Assembly: GCA_017622575.1 (NCBI GenBank)
Contig: JAGAQU010000098.1
Coordinates: 1 to 43,765 of the forward strand
DNA from: Lachnospiraceae bacterium
Lineage (GTDB): Bacteria > Bacillota > Clostridia > Lachnospirales > Lachnospiraceae
DNA: 43,765 nt
Direction of reading: 5' to 3'
In this document: one piece after another, positions 9,382 through 15,520 of the stretch
Layout of the letters: each line of letters starts with the position of its first letter
Position numbering within the stretch: the first letter of the stretch is position 1
Program-made: the position numbers and the translations under genes
The notes under the pieces: model-generated
The model's database searches: none
The model's input: the letters and a program-made list of their open reading frames with translations, nothing else
Told to the model about the DNA's origin: nothing

Positions 9382-9660
9382 ATGCTTTCTATAAAAGAAA
9401 CAATCAGACCATCTGCAGATTTGAGAAATCATTATAATGAGATTTCTAAACAGTGCAGAGAGGATAAAGAAGCTGTCATTATAACGGTTAATGGCAGAGG
9501 AGATACGGTATCTCTTTCGTATGAAGAATATAAAAATATGAAGTCACGTATAGAATTGCTGGAAATTCTTGCTGAAGCAGAGGGTGATGTGAAAAATGGA
9601 CGTGTAGCGCCAATGAGTGAAACATTTGACGATTTGCGTGAGTTACTACGGGAGGGATGA
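9382..9660 (+). CDS. Type II antitoxin, Phd/YefM family
   Basis: A 92-residue antitoxin that should bind both DNA and the adjacent toxin. The N terminus IRPSADLRNHYNEISKQC matches the 'S-a-DLRN-f-ei' start of Phd/YefM proteins, followed by AVIITVNGRGDTVSLSYEEY, the beta-strand core. The C-terminal part (LAEAEGDVKNGR) is the toxin-neutralising tail. GGAGG at 9369-9373 selects the ATG at 9382. The stop overlaps the toxin start (ATGA at 9657-9660), the usual antitoxin-first arrangement with coupled translation. Autorepression at the promoter is expected by family. Confidence 0.88.
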   Translation: MLSIKETIRPSADLRNHYNEISKQCREDKEAVIITVNGRGDTVSLSYEEYKNMKSRIELLEILAEAEGDVKNGRVAPMSETFDDLRELLREG

Positions 9661-9980
9661 TTTTGGAATATAGTATTATCCGTACTGACACAGCAGATGA
9701 GGGAATAAGGAAAATTATTCTTTATGTTGCAGCAAACTTTGGCAATAAGGTGGCATTGGAAAAGCTTGATGATATCGAAGCAAATATTAATAAGTCAGCC
9801 AATGATCCTTATATAGGCATCAATCCCAGATATCCGCTATTAAAACGGCAGGGATATAGAGTATTGCTACTTGATAAAGACCTGGTTTTTTACAAGATAG
9901 ATGAAGCAAATAAAGAAGTAATTATATATGCAGTGGTAGATCAAAGACAGGATTATATAAATATTATTCGTGGATTGTAA
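9657..9980 (+). CDS. Type II toxin, RelE/ParE superfamily
   Basis: A 107-residue protein with the ParE/RelE plan: two N-terminal helices (ADEGIRKIILYVAANF; ALEKLDDIEANINK), then the sheet with YPLLKRQGYRVLLLDK and DLVFYKIDEANKEVIIYAVVDQRQDY. The last part is the ParE-like 'y-vd-e-kvvi--i--~Rq-y' signature. It overlaps its antitoxin by 4 bp. Whether it is a gyrase poison (ParE) or a ribosome-dependent RNase (RelE) cannot be decided here; the Rxxy ending favours the ParE side. The N-terminal MILEYSII start is unusual only in using an ATG inside the antitoxin stop. Confidence 0.85.
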   Translation: MILEYSIIRTDTADEGIRKIILYVAANFGNKVALEKLDDIEANINKSANDPYIGINPRYPLLKRQGYRVLLLDKDLVFYKIDEANKEVIIYAVVDQRQDYINIIRGL

Positions 9981-10050
9981 GTCGGTTCTATAATTCTTTT
10001 TGGGCTTGTATTCGCGTAAAGTATGCTTCATTATCTGGAAAGGAAAACAA

Positions 10051-10398
10051 ATGGATGGCAAATTAAGAAATATGACCTCAATATATCTGTTCAAAGGTAA
10101 AAAGGTTTTGCTGCTGTACAGACAAGGCGGCAGAGTAGTAAATAATGTTTGGACAGGCTCGGCAGGCGGTCACTTTGAAAATGATGAGCTGAAAGATTCT
10201 GTTGATGAAAACATATCTTCCAATGAAGGCATATGCAGATGGTTTTCAGTGGATGAAATCAGTTCCATAGAAATGCCATTTACTGCTAAGTATGTTATGG
10301 AGCATTTTTGTAAAGAAGGATACTTGACAAAGACATTGTACGCAGGTGTTGCAAGTTCTGATAAGGTTGATTTCCTGGAATTGACAGAGTTCTCTTAA
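10051..10398 (+). pseudogene. Nudix hydrolase gene with the catalytic box deleted
   Basis: The reading frame has the start of an 8-oxo-dGTP-diphosphatase-like Nudix protein (MTSIYLFKGKKVLLLYRQGG, then GSAGGHFENDEL) and its end (SNEGICRWFSVDEISSIEMP, then FTAKYVMEHF). The middle is missing: after GGHFENDELKDSV it jumps to the SNEGICRWF segment without the REVxEExG catalytic helix, an in-frame loss of perhaps 50-60 codons. The ATG at 10051 with GGAAAGGA upstream is the likely start. The 115-residue product should fold poorly and cannot hydrolyse nucleotides. It lies just upstream of the split XRE gene and of two further nucleotide-pool genes beyond the mobile element. Confidence 0.75.
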
Positions 10399-10507
10399 TT
10401 ATTTTGCTACTATGAGTTGCATAAAAGCAAAACTAAGTTGGTGGATTTTTGAGTGAGTTATTGATATAAATAATTTATCGGATAACAAACAAAAGAGAGG
10501 TAAACAG

Positions 10508-10636
10508 ATGAGTTTTGCGGAAAACTTAAAGTGTATCAGGAAAAAACAAAACATTACGCAGGAACAATTGGCAGATATGCTGGATGTTTCAAGACAGGCT
10601 ATTTCCAAATGGGAATCAGGAGTTTCCCACAGTTAA
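10508..10636 (+). pseudogene. XRE-family regulator, 5' half, interrupted by the mobile element
   Basis: The frame encodes a classical lambda-repressor-like HTH: MSFAENLKCIRKKQNITQ, EQLADMLDVSRQ, AISKWESG. After the glycine codon ending at 10621 the sequence switches to the mobile element end and stops four codons later (VSHS). The natural continuation (FGYPETEKLLILSKELN) is found at 17,177, on the other side of the element. AGAGAGG precedes the ATG. The truncated 42-residue product contains a complete HTH but lacks the following helices. Confidence 0.9.
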
Positions 10637-10643
10637 AGATATT
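10622..10643 (+). repeat. Left terminal inverted repeat of the element
   Basis: Begins GTTTCCC directly after the GA and ends TTAAAGATATT; pairs with 17151-17172 with three mismatches (positions 8, 9 and 11). Confidence 0.92.
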
Positions 10644-10774
10644 ACACCACAACCCACGCTTACAATATGCTTGAAAATAATATGGATGAGGAATACGAAT
10701 TAGCATTGGTGACATTCGCTTTAGCAGATGTGGACGATGCTAATTTGCATTTTCGATGGATAACCGCATGTTAG
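10640..10774 (+). other. Short open frame without start, possible gene remnant
   Basis: A 44-codon frame just inside the left end reads AYNMLENNMDEEYELALVTF, then ALADVDDANLHFRWITAC, and stops at 10774. The composition is protein-like, but there is no ribosome site and I recognise no family. It may be the tail of a cargo gene lost when the element shrank. Confidence 0.3.
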
Positions 10775-10836
10775 CTTTATCATCAGCAGGAGCGAAAATG
10801 AAGAGGGGGAATCCAAAGGGGGACATGCCCCATTTG

Positions 10837-10874
10837 GCACACGACTTTGCAAGGCAAAGTGTAGTGTGTTATAC
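10837..10874 (+). other. oriT: MOBV-type origin of transfer (oriT, RSA-like)
   Basis: GCACAC at 10837-10842 is followed by the hairpin ACTTTGC-aag-GCAAAGT (10844-10860) and by GTAGTGTG-TTATAC (10861-10874). CACAC and GTGTG also pair around the hairpin. This is the pMV158-type oriT layout, where the relaxase nicks TAGTGTG/TTA; the nick here would be between 10868 and 10869. The match to the family pattern is close. It lies 3.4 kb from the element's own relaxase. Confidence 0.85.
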
Positions 10875-11009
10875 CCTCTATCTGTGCGTCTGCGAAAAAT
10901 CGGTGTTTTTGAATCGGGTGTTAAAGCAACAGCAGACGCAAAGAGCTTGGCTTCTGTGCCGGTGTCATTCACAAAAGCTAAGCTCTTTTATTCGCAGATA
11001 GAGGGTATA
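10870..11009. repeat. 140-bp nested inverted-repeat structure downstream of oriT
   Basis: Outer arms TATACCCTCTATCTG (10870-10884) and CAGATAGAGGGTATA (10995-11009) are perfect 15-bp complements. Inside are GCGTCTGC...GCAGACGC and an imperfect AAAGAGCTTGGCTT...AAGCTAAGCTCTTT hairpin, giving a potential three-way junction. The outer left arm begins two bases after the predicted nick. No coding sequence is apparent on either strand. Function is unknown. Confidence 0.7.
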
Positions 11010-11020
11010 TAAAACGCAGA

Positions 11021-12043
11021 TTAACCTTGCTGAATATCTTCTTCGATAATCCTGTCAACTAAACGCTTTAGTTCGTCCCTATTTGGCAAATATAACTCAT
11101 ATTTTGAAACAAATAAGTTACTGTCCATTCCATAAGTAGCGTATTCTACAAGTAATTCATCCTTTTCCTTGCTGAGAATTATACCAATTGGTGGGTTATC
11201 ATCCGGCATATTTTCTTCCGTAGCAAAGTATCCCATGTACATATTCATTTGACCGATATCACGGTGCTTCACGGCATTTGTTTTAAGGTCTATCAGCACG
11301 AAGCACTTTAAGATTCTGTGATAAAATACCAAATCACAATGGTATGTGACATTGATTATTGTCATTGGATATTGTCTGCCGACAAAGGTAAATCCTTTGC
11401 CAAGTTCCATCAGGAATTGTTGTAGATTATCAATAATTTTCTGCTCAAGCTCGGCTTCACTGTACATAGCCATCTGCGGAATATTTAAGAAATCAAGGGT
11501 ATAAGTACTCTTGATAACATCCTCCGGTGTTTGGTATGTGATACCGTTTTGGGCAAGAGCTAAGATTCCTTCTTTATCTTTGCTGGAAGCCAATCTTAGG
11601 AATAAAGCAGCGTCTTTTTCCCGTCTTAAAGTACGGACATCCCATTTTTCCTTTATGCACTCGTTTTCATAAAACTGTCGCTCCAAATCATCATCAATAG
11701 AAATTAATTCACAAATATGCGACCAACTCAAATTGTCAGACACTGTCTGACAATTCGGATACCGAAGATAAAACTTCCTCATGTTATGCAAATTGGGGCG
11801 GCTGTAGCCTTTTCCCATTCTGAGTGTCAATTCGTGAGATAGCTTAGTTAAAAGTTTTGAACCATATATGGCGGTTGCTTTTCCATCCTGTTCAACCTCA
11901 ACAATATATTTCCCGATATTCCAGTAGGTTTCGGTCATTATAGAATTGACAGAGGTTGCTAATTGCGCCTTGCCATTCTGCACTAATTTTACAATATTGT
12001 CTGCGATTTCATTCATGTAATTAGTATTTGCAATTTCGTTCAT
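11021..12043 (-). CDS. DUF1016/YhcG-type PD-(D/E)XK nuclease-domain protein
   Basis: A 340-residue cytoplasmic protein. The N-terminal half is the DUF1016_N helical domain (ATSVNSIMTETYWNIGKYIV; MGKGYSRPNLHNMRKFYL; LSWSHICELISI). The C-terminal half is a PD-(D/E)XK nuclease fold with YHCDLVFYHR, then FVLIDLKTN (the D-x-K active site) and HRDIGQMNMYMGYF. The family is widespread on mobile elements; DNA cleavage is inferred, and a defence or restriction-like role has been suggested for relatives but is not shown here. AAAGGAA precedes the ATG. A perfect palindrome stands immediately upstream, and the same palindrome occurs inside the gene at 11731-11755. It is the last gene of the minus-strand cargo block. 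Confidence 0.9.
   Translation of the reverse strand: MNEIANTNYMNEIADNIVKLVQNGKAQLATSVNSIMTETYWNIGKYIVEVEQDGKATAIYGSKLLTKLSHELTLRMGKGYSRPNLHNMRKFYLRYPNCQTVSDNLSWSHICELISIDDDLERQFYENECIKEKWDVRTLRREKDAALFLRLASSKDKEGILALAQNGITYQTPEDVIKSTYTLDFLNIPQMAMYSEAELEQKIIDNLQQFLMELGKGFTFVGRQYPMTIINVTYHCDLVFYHRILKCFVLIDLKTNAVKHRDIGQMNMYMGYFATEENMPDDNPPIGIILSKEKDELLVEYATYGMDSNLFVSKYELYLPNRDELKRLVDRIIEEDIQQG
11731..11755. repeat. Intragenic copy of the TTGTCAGACA palindrome
   Basis: Perfect 12-bp arms AATTGTCAGACA and TGTCTGACAATT around one C. It encodes the conserved QTVSDN-L part of the DUF1016 protein and shares its 21-bp core with the palindrome upstream of the gene. Confidence 0.85.
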
Positions 12044-12059
12044 TTTATTCCTTTCTTAA

Positions 12060-12120
12060 CTTGTCAGACAGTGTCTGACAAGTTGATGTAACCTAATCGA
12101 ATGTATTTAATAAATACATT
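12060..12120. promoter_or_regulatory. Two perfect palindromes upstream of the DUF1016 gene
   Basis: CTTGTCAGACA-g-TGTCTGACAAG (12060-12082) lies 17 bp before the DUF1016 start codon, and AATGTATTTA-a-TAAATACATT (12100-12120) lies 17 bp further upstream. Both look like dimer binding sites. No clear -35/-10 pair was found around them. Confidence 0.6.
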
Positions 12121-12152
12121 GTGTTAGCTGAAAAACTATTTTTGTGTAATTA

Positions 12153-12734
12153 TTATTTCTTGAAAGGAAAATTCTCTTTGGGTTCACCCCATGCACCAAG
12201 TTTTTTCCCACTCCATGAAAAGTAAGTCTCACAAGTAGTGTTTATCGGTGCAATTTTACGAATTCGTTCTTCTATTGTAGCAGATTCATCTTTCAGACTT
12301 TCCTCAATAAGAACATTGCGAATTTTACAGAGAAGTACTTCGCCATCATCCATAGGAATGAATTTATCTACCTCTAATTCAAATGTTACCGGACTGCAAG
12401 ATAATACAGGAACATCTAATACCGCACCTTTTGTAGTTTCTAGTGGGAAGTCCATCTTGTTGAGTTCATAACCTTCTTTATTTCCAAAGTAATCTGCAAG
12501 TGGAAGCATTTCTTCTGTTACTAAATTGGCAGAAAAAACTTTAGTTGCATGAATACGTTCTTTTGTTAACTTATTTCCACCGATACAAGCCATGACACCC
12601 AATTCTGTGTCCCAATAGTAACTAAACCAGCAAAACAATCCAAAATTTGGAGTATGGTCTTCTTTATATGTACCGTATAGAAACAGTGTTTGTGGACAAA
12701 AATCGTTTGTAATATCCGTTGAAATTTTCTTCAT
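12153..12734 (-). CDS. Flavin reductase-like FMN-binding split-barrel protein
   Basis: A 193-residue protein of the flavin-reductase (DIM6/NTAB-like) family. The N-terminal strand region FCPQTLFLYGTYKEDHTPNF is followed by GVMACIGGNKLTKERI, which corresponds to the FMN-phosphate-binding strand and loop, and later by FSANLVTEEMLPLADYFG, the conserved 'f-vNl-' segment. It starts two bases after the MarR stop, with GGAG inside the MarR end, so the two form an operon controlled by the upstream palindrome. Reduction of free flavin or a flavin-linked detoxification step is likely; the substrate cannot be inferred. Confidence 0.8.
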   Translation of the reverse strand: MKKISTDITNDFCPQTLFLYGTYKEDHTPNFGLFCWFSYYWDTELGVMACIGGNKLTKERIHATKVFSANLVTEEMLPLADYFGNKEGYELNKMDFPLETTKGAVLDVPVLSCSPVTFELEVDKFIPMDDGEVLLCKIRNVLIEESLKDESATIEERIRKIAPINTTCETYFSWSGKKLGAWGEPKENFPFKK

Positions 12735-12736
12735 CT

Positions 12737-13168
12737 TCAGCTTTTCTCCTTAATATTATTTAATACACGTTGTAAATACTGCTCAAATTCTTTAATTTCT
12801 TCTTCACAGAATCCTTGATAATAAATATCATTCATTTCTTGTGATACTTGTTCGTATTTTTCTTGTAATTTTTTTGCTCGTTCTGTCAAAATTAGAATAC
12901 ATTTTCGTCTGTCATCTGCATCTGGTACTCGTTCAAGAAGTCCATTTTCTTCCATTCGATCTAGCATACTTGTTAATGTGGTTTTTGCAAGTCCTACCAA
13001 TACCGATAACTCGACAATTGAAATATGGTCTTTTTGCCATAGAACATATAGAATCTTTCCTTGTGCACCGTTAAATTCATCTATTTGCTCTTTGGCAAGA
13101 ATTTTTTCAAATACACGACCTCCAATCTGCTTAATTTGGGAGATTAAAAATCCAGCCTGAGTTTTCAT
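12737..13168 (-). CDS. MarR-family transcriptional regulator (element cargo)
   Basis: 143 residues. The winged helix is seen in HISIVELSVLVGLAKTTLTS (recognition helix) and LLERVPDADDRRKCILILTE (wing with the DxRR signature), flanked by dimerisation helices. AGGAGG stands before the ATG. Its promoter overlaps a TAGTAC/GTACTA palindrome, consistent with autorepression and control of the flavin reductase gene that follows directly. A ligand cannot be predicted; MarR-flavin reductase pairs often answer to electrophiles or oxidants. Confidence 0.9.
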   Translation of the reverse strand: MKTQAGFLISQIKQIGGRVFEKILAKEQIDEFNGAQGKILYVLWQKDHISIVELSVLVGLAKTTLTSMLDRMEENGLLERVPDADDRRKCILILTERAKKLQEKYEQVSQEMNDIYYQGFCEEEIKEFEQYLQRVLNNIKEKS

Positions 13169-13189
13169 ATATAAATCCTCCTATATGGG

Positions 13190-13218
13190 ATAGTACTATA
13201 TGGTACTATAATTGTCAA
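13190..13218 (-). promoter_or_regulatory. Promoter and operator of the marR-flavin reductase operon
   Basis: On the minus strand TTGACA (13218-13213) and TACTAT (13195-13190) are 17 bp apart. The inverted repeat TAGTAC-n6-GTACTA (13191-13208) spans the -10 box and spacer, a fitting MarR site. Confidence 0.8.
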
Positions 13219-13278
13219 GCATAAATATCAGTAATGGAAGAGTAAAATAGAGACATATATAATATTGCTTTTATATAT

Positions 13279-14091
13279 TTATGACTTCTTTTTTCCTTTA
13301 CCCCGCTTAGAAACAGCACTCTTTATCAGCTCCGATTTCTGCATAATGCGTATCAGCCATTGTTTTTCTTCTTCTGACAGCTTATTATAGCGTAGCTTCG
13401 TCTGCTTACAAAATACTAGCAAAAGCTGCTCTGTATGGCTTCCTTCAAAATTTACGACTTCCTCTAAATCCCGCTTTAATTCTTCTGCGACAGTGGATTT
13501 GGGTGCTCCGTCACTGCGTCCGATATGTGCTTTTCGTAAATCCTCTATGATGCCATCTATATCCTTATGTACCCGGCTACTGAAATAATCGCCCTCGTCC
13601 ACATGGGCTGACTTTAACAGATATGCGGTTTTGTCATGCTCATCCGGCTGGTACTTTTCCATGATTTCAGTCCTTGCCACATCCACCCATGCATTCAGAT
13701 TCTGTATCTGCATGGATGCGATACCTTCTACATAAATCTGTATATCCGCAAGCAATTTCATAAAATCCGGATGGGTTGCCAGCTCGCACAGCAGAGCAGT
13801 ATCAATCCGCTTATTCTTTAATAACTCTATCATATCGTCACTCAGGCACAGGTCGGCAAGGCTTGCGTTTAGGTGGCTTTTTGTTTCCGTCCGTGCCAGC
13901 AGATAGTCAGTGGTTACACCGTAGAAGTCTGCCAGTTTATTAATGGCATGGTGGCTGATGTCTTTATAATCATCGGATTCATAGCTGCCAAGTGCAGATT
14001 TAGATAGTCCGGTCTGCTCGGCTAACTGCTCCAGTGTCAGTCTGCGCTCTACACGAAGGTCTTTTAGTCGTTCCTGTATGCTTAATGCCAT
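13279..14091 (-). CDS. XRE-family regulator of the mobile element
   Basis: 270 residues. An N-terminal lambda-repressor-type HTH (RLTLEQLAEQTGLSKSALGS, then YESDD and INKLADFYGVTTDYLL) is followed by a long helical region of unknown function and a lysine-rich tail (KRGKGKKKS). AAGGGGG precedes the ATG. It is divergent from the relaxase gene, with 192 bp between them, which suggests that it controls mobilization; AGTGT-acc-ACACT in the gap is a candidate operator. It is close in plan to regulators found next to relaxase genes in Firmicutes mobilizable elements. Confidence 0.85.
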   Translation of the reverse strand: MALSIQERLKDLRVERRLTLEQLAEQTGLSKSALGSYESDDYKDISHHAINKLADFYGVTTDYLLARTETKSHLNASLADLCLSDDMIELLKNKRIDTALLCELATHPDFMKLLADIQIYVEGIASMQIQNLNAWVDVARTEIMEKYQPDEHDKTAYLLKSAHVDEGDYFSSRVHKDIDGIIEDLRKAHIGRSDGAPKSTVAEELKRDLEEVVNFEGSHTEQLLLVFCKQTKLRYNKLSEEEKQWLIRIMQKSELIKSAVSKRGKGKKKS

Positions 14092-14200
14092 GATGTATCC
14101 CCCTTTTATCGGTTAGTTATATCTTTTATAGTGTACCACACTTCCGTAAGCATGGAAATCTGTCTTTTCTGAGGAATTATTCCTACCTTTCGGATATACG

Positions 14201-14231
14201 GCACGAAGACTTTCCAAAGTGTAGACTTAAG
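14201..14231 (+). other. oriT-like site next to the relaxase gene
   Basis: GCACGAAGACTTT, a CC loop, then AAAGTGTAGACTTAAG. Order and spacing (GCAC, ACTTT/AAAGT stem, GTAG, then TTA) parallel the MOBV oriT pattern, but the stem is only five bases and the nick region is GTAGACTTA instead of TAGTGTGTTA. It is 53 bp upstream of the relaxase start, where such sites are usually found. Confidence 0.5.
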
Positions 14232-14283
14232 TCAGTTCATCGATGAGCGCACAATGAAAACATCATAAGGAGGCAAACAAAAC

Positions 14284-15228
14284 ATGCCAAAATACGCAAT
14301 TTTAAGATTTGAAAAACATAAAGGGCATCCGGCAGCTCCGCTAGAAGCCCATCACGAAAGACAGAAGGAGAAATATGCCAGTAATCCTGATATTGATACG
14401 GAGAGAACAAAATATAACTTCCATATCGTTAAACCACAGGGCAGGTATTACCACTTTATCAAGAAGCGCATTGAGGAAGCTGGATGCCGTACACGGAAGG
14501 ACAGCACCCGCTTTGTGGATACGCTGATAACGGCAAGCCCTGAGTTCCTTAAGGGAAAATCAATCAAGGAAGCAAAGGAGTTTTTTCAAAGAGTCGGGGA
14601 TTTTCTTATTGACCGTGTAGGCAGGGAAAACATCATTTCGGCAGTGGTACACATGGACGAGAAAACACCGCATCTGCATCTGACCTTTGTACCGCTAACC
14701 GAGGATAACAGGCTTTGTGCCAAGGAAATCCTCGGGAACAGAGCCAATCTTACTAAATGGCAGGATGACTTCTACGCTTACATGGCACAGAAATACCCGG
14801 ATTTGGAGCGTGGGGAATCGGCAAGCAAGACCGGCAGAAAGCACATCCCTACAAGGCTGTTTAAACAAGCGGTGCATTTATCAAAGCAGGCAATAAGAAT
14901 CGAGAAGCTTCTTGATGAAATGAATCCCTTCAATTCCGGCAAGAAGAAAGAGGAGCTTTTGGTACTGCTAAAGAAATGGTTTCCGCAGATGGAGAATTTC
15001 AGTACCCAGCTGAAAAAATATCAGATAACCATTGATGATTTGCTGGAGGAAAACAGTAAGCTGGAGGCAAGAGCCAAAGCCGGGGAAAGCGGCAAAATGA
15101 AGGATGCCTTAGAGCGGAAGAAGCTGGAAAGTGAGCTTCACAGCATGAAGCAGATAATGAGCCGTATTCCAACCGAGGTAATGGAAGCATTACGGCAGGA
15201 TGCAAGGCATCAGGCAAAGGACAGATAA
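14284..15228 (+). CDS. MOBV-family relaxase (Mob/Pre, TnpZ-like)
   Basis: Nicks the oriT and leads single-strand transfer. The N terminus YAILRFEKHKG, then AHHERQKEKYASNPDIDTER is the Mob/Pre start; His23 aligns with the nucleophilic histidine 22 of pMV158 MobM. The metal-site motif HMDEKTPHLHL begins at residue 123. The C-terminal third is coiled coil (KLEARAKAGESGKMKDALER onward). At 314 residues it is shorter than the 400-500 of plasmid Mob proteins but within the range for small integrative elements. AAGGAGG precedes the ATG. TnpW-like and TnpX-like genes follow in the same direction, the Tn4451 gene set. Confidence 0.92.
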   Translation: MPKYAILRFEKHKGHPAAPLEAHHERQKEKYASNPDIDTERTKYNFHIVKPQGRYYHFIKKRIEEAGCRTRKDSTRFVDTLITASPEFLKGKSIKEAKEFFQRVGDFLIDRVGRENIISAVVHMDEKTPHLHLTFVPLTEDNRLCAKEILGNRANLTKWQDDFYAYMAQKYPDLERGESASKTGRKHIPTRLFKQAVHLSKQAIRIEKLLDEMNPFNSGKKKEELLVLLKKWFPQMENFSTQLKKYQITIDDLLEENSKLEARAKAGESGKMKDALERKKLESELHSMKQIMSRIPTEVMEALRQDARHQAKDR

Positions 15229-15243
15229 GGATGGAGGGAGTAA

Positions 15244-15426
15244 ATGACTGATTGTAAGAAAACAGTACAGACAGGTCATGTTGTCGCAGAGGATGGGAAG
15301 CAGTATTTCGTCTGTGGAAATAATTATATTGAAATCTCAGAGCACTTTGCCGAGAAAGGGAAAACACTTCAGGATTTAATTGAGGATGTAATACTTTATA
15401 CTGCTGACAATAGGGCAACTGCCTGA
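15244..15426 (+). CDS. TnpW-like small transposon protein
   Basis: A 60-residue protein 15 bp downstream of the relaxase. The segment NNYIEISEHFAEKGKTLQDL then IEDVIL matches the short TnpW pattern (Y-v-s-hF-e---etl-dki--li) known from Tn4451-type elements. Its role is not known; the position between relaxase and recombinase is the usual one. ATGGAGGGAG directly upstream supplies the ribosome site. Confidence 0.7.
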   Translation: MTDCKKTVQTGHVVAEDGKQYFVCGNNYIEISEHFAEKGKTLQDLIEDVILYTADNRATA

Positions 15427-15520
15427 ACATAATTGACGAACAGCCCACGCAGGAGCTATAATTGCCATGAAAGCAGGTATTGTAAGCGTGGGTTGTTTCT
15501 TTAGATAGGAGGATTTTTAA

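Noticed and set aside
10721..11001. Open frames on both strands over the oriT and structured region
   Set aside because: The sequence is explained by oriT and inverted repeats; the frames lack ribosome sites.
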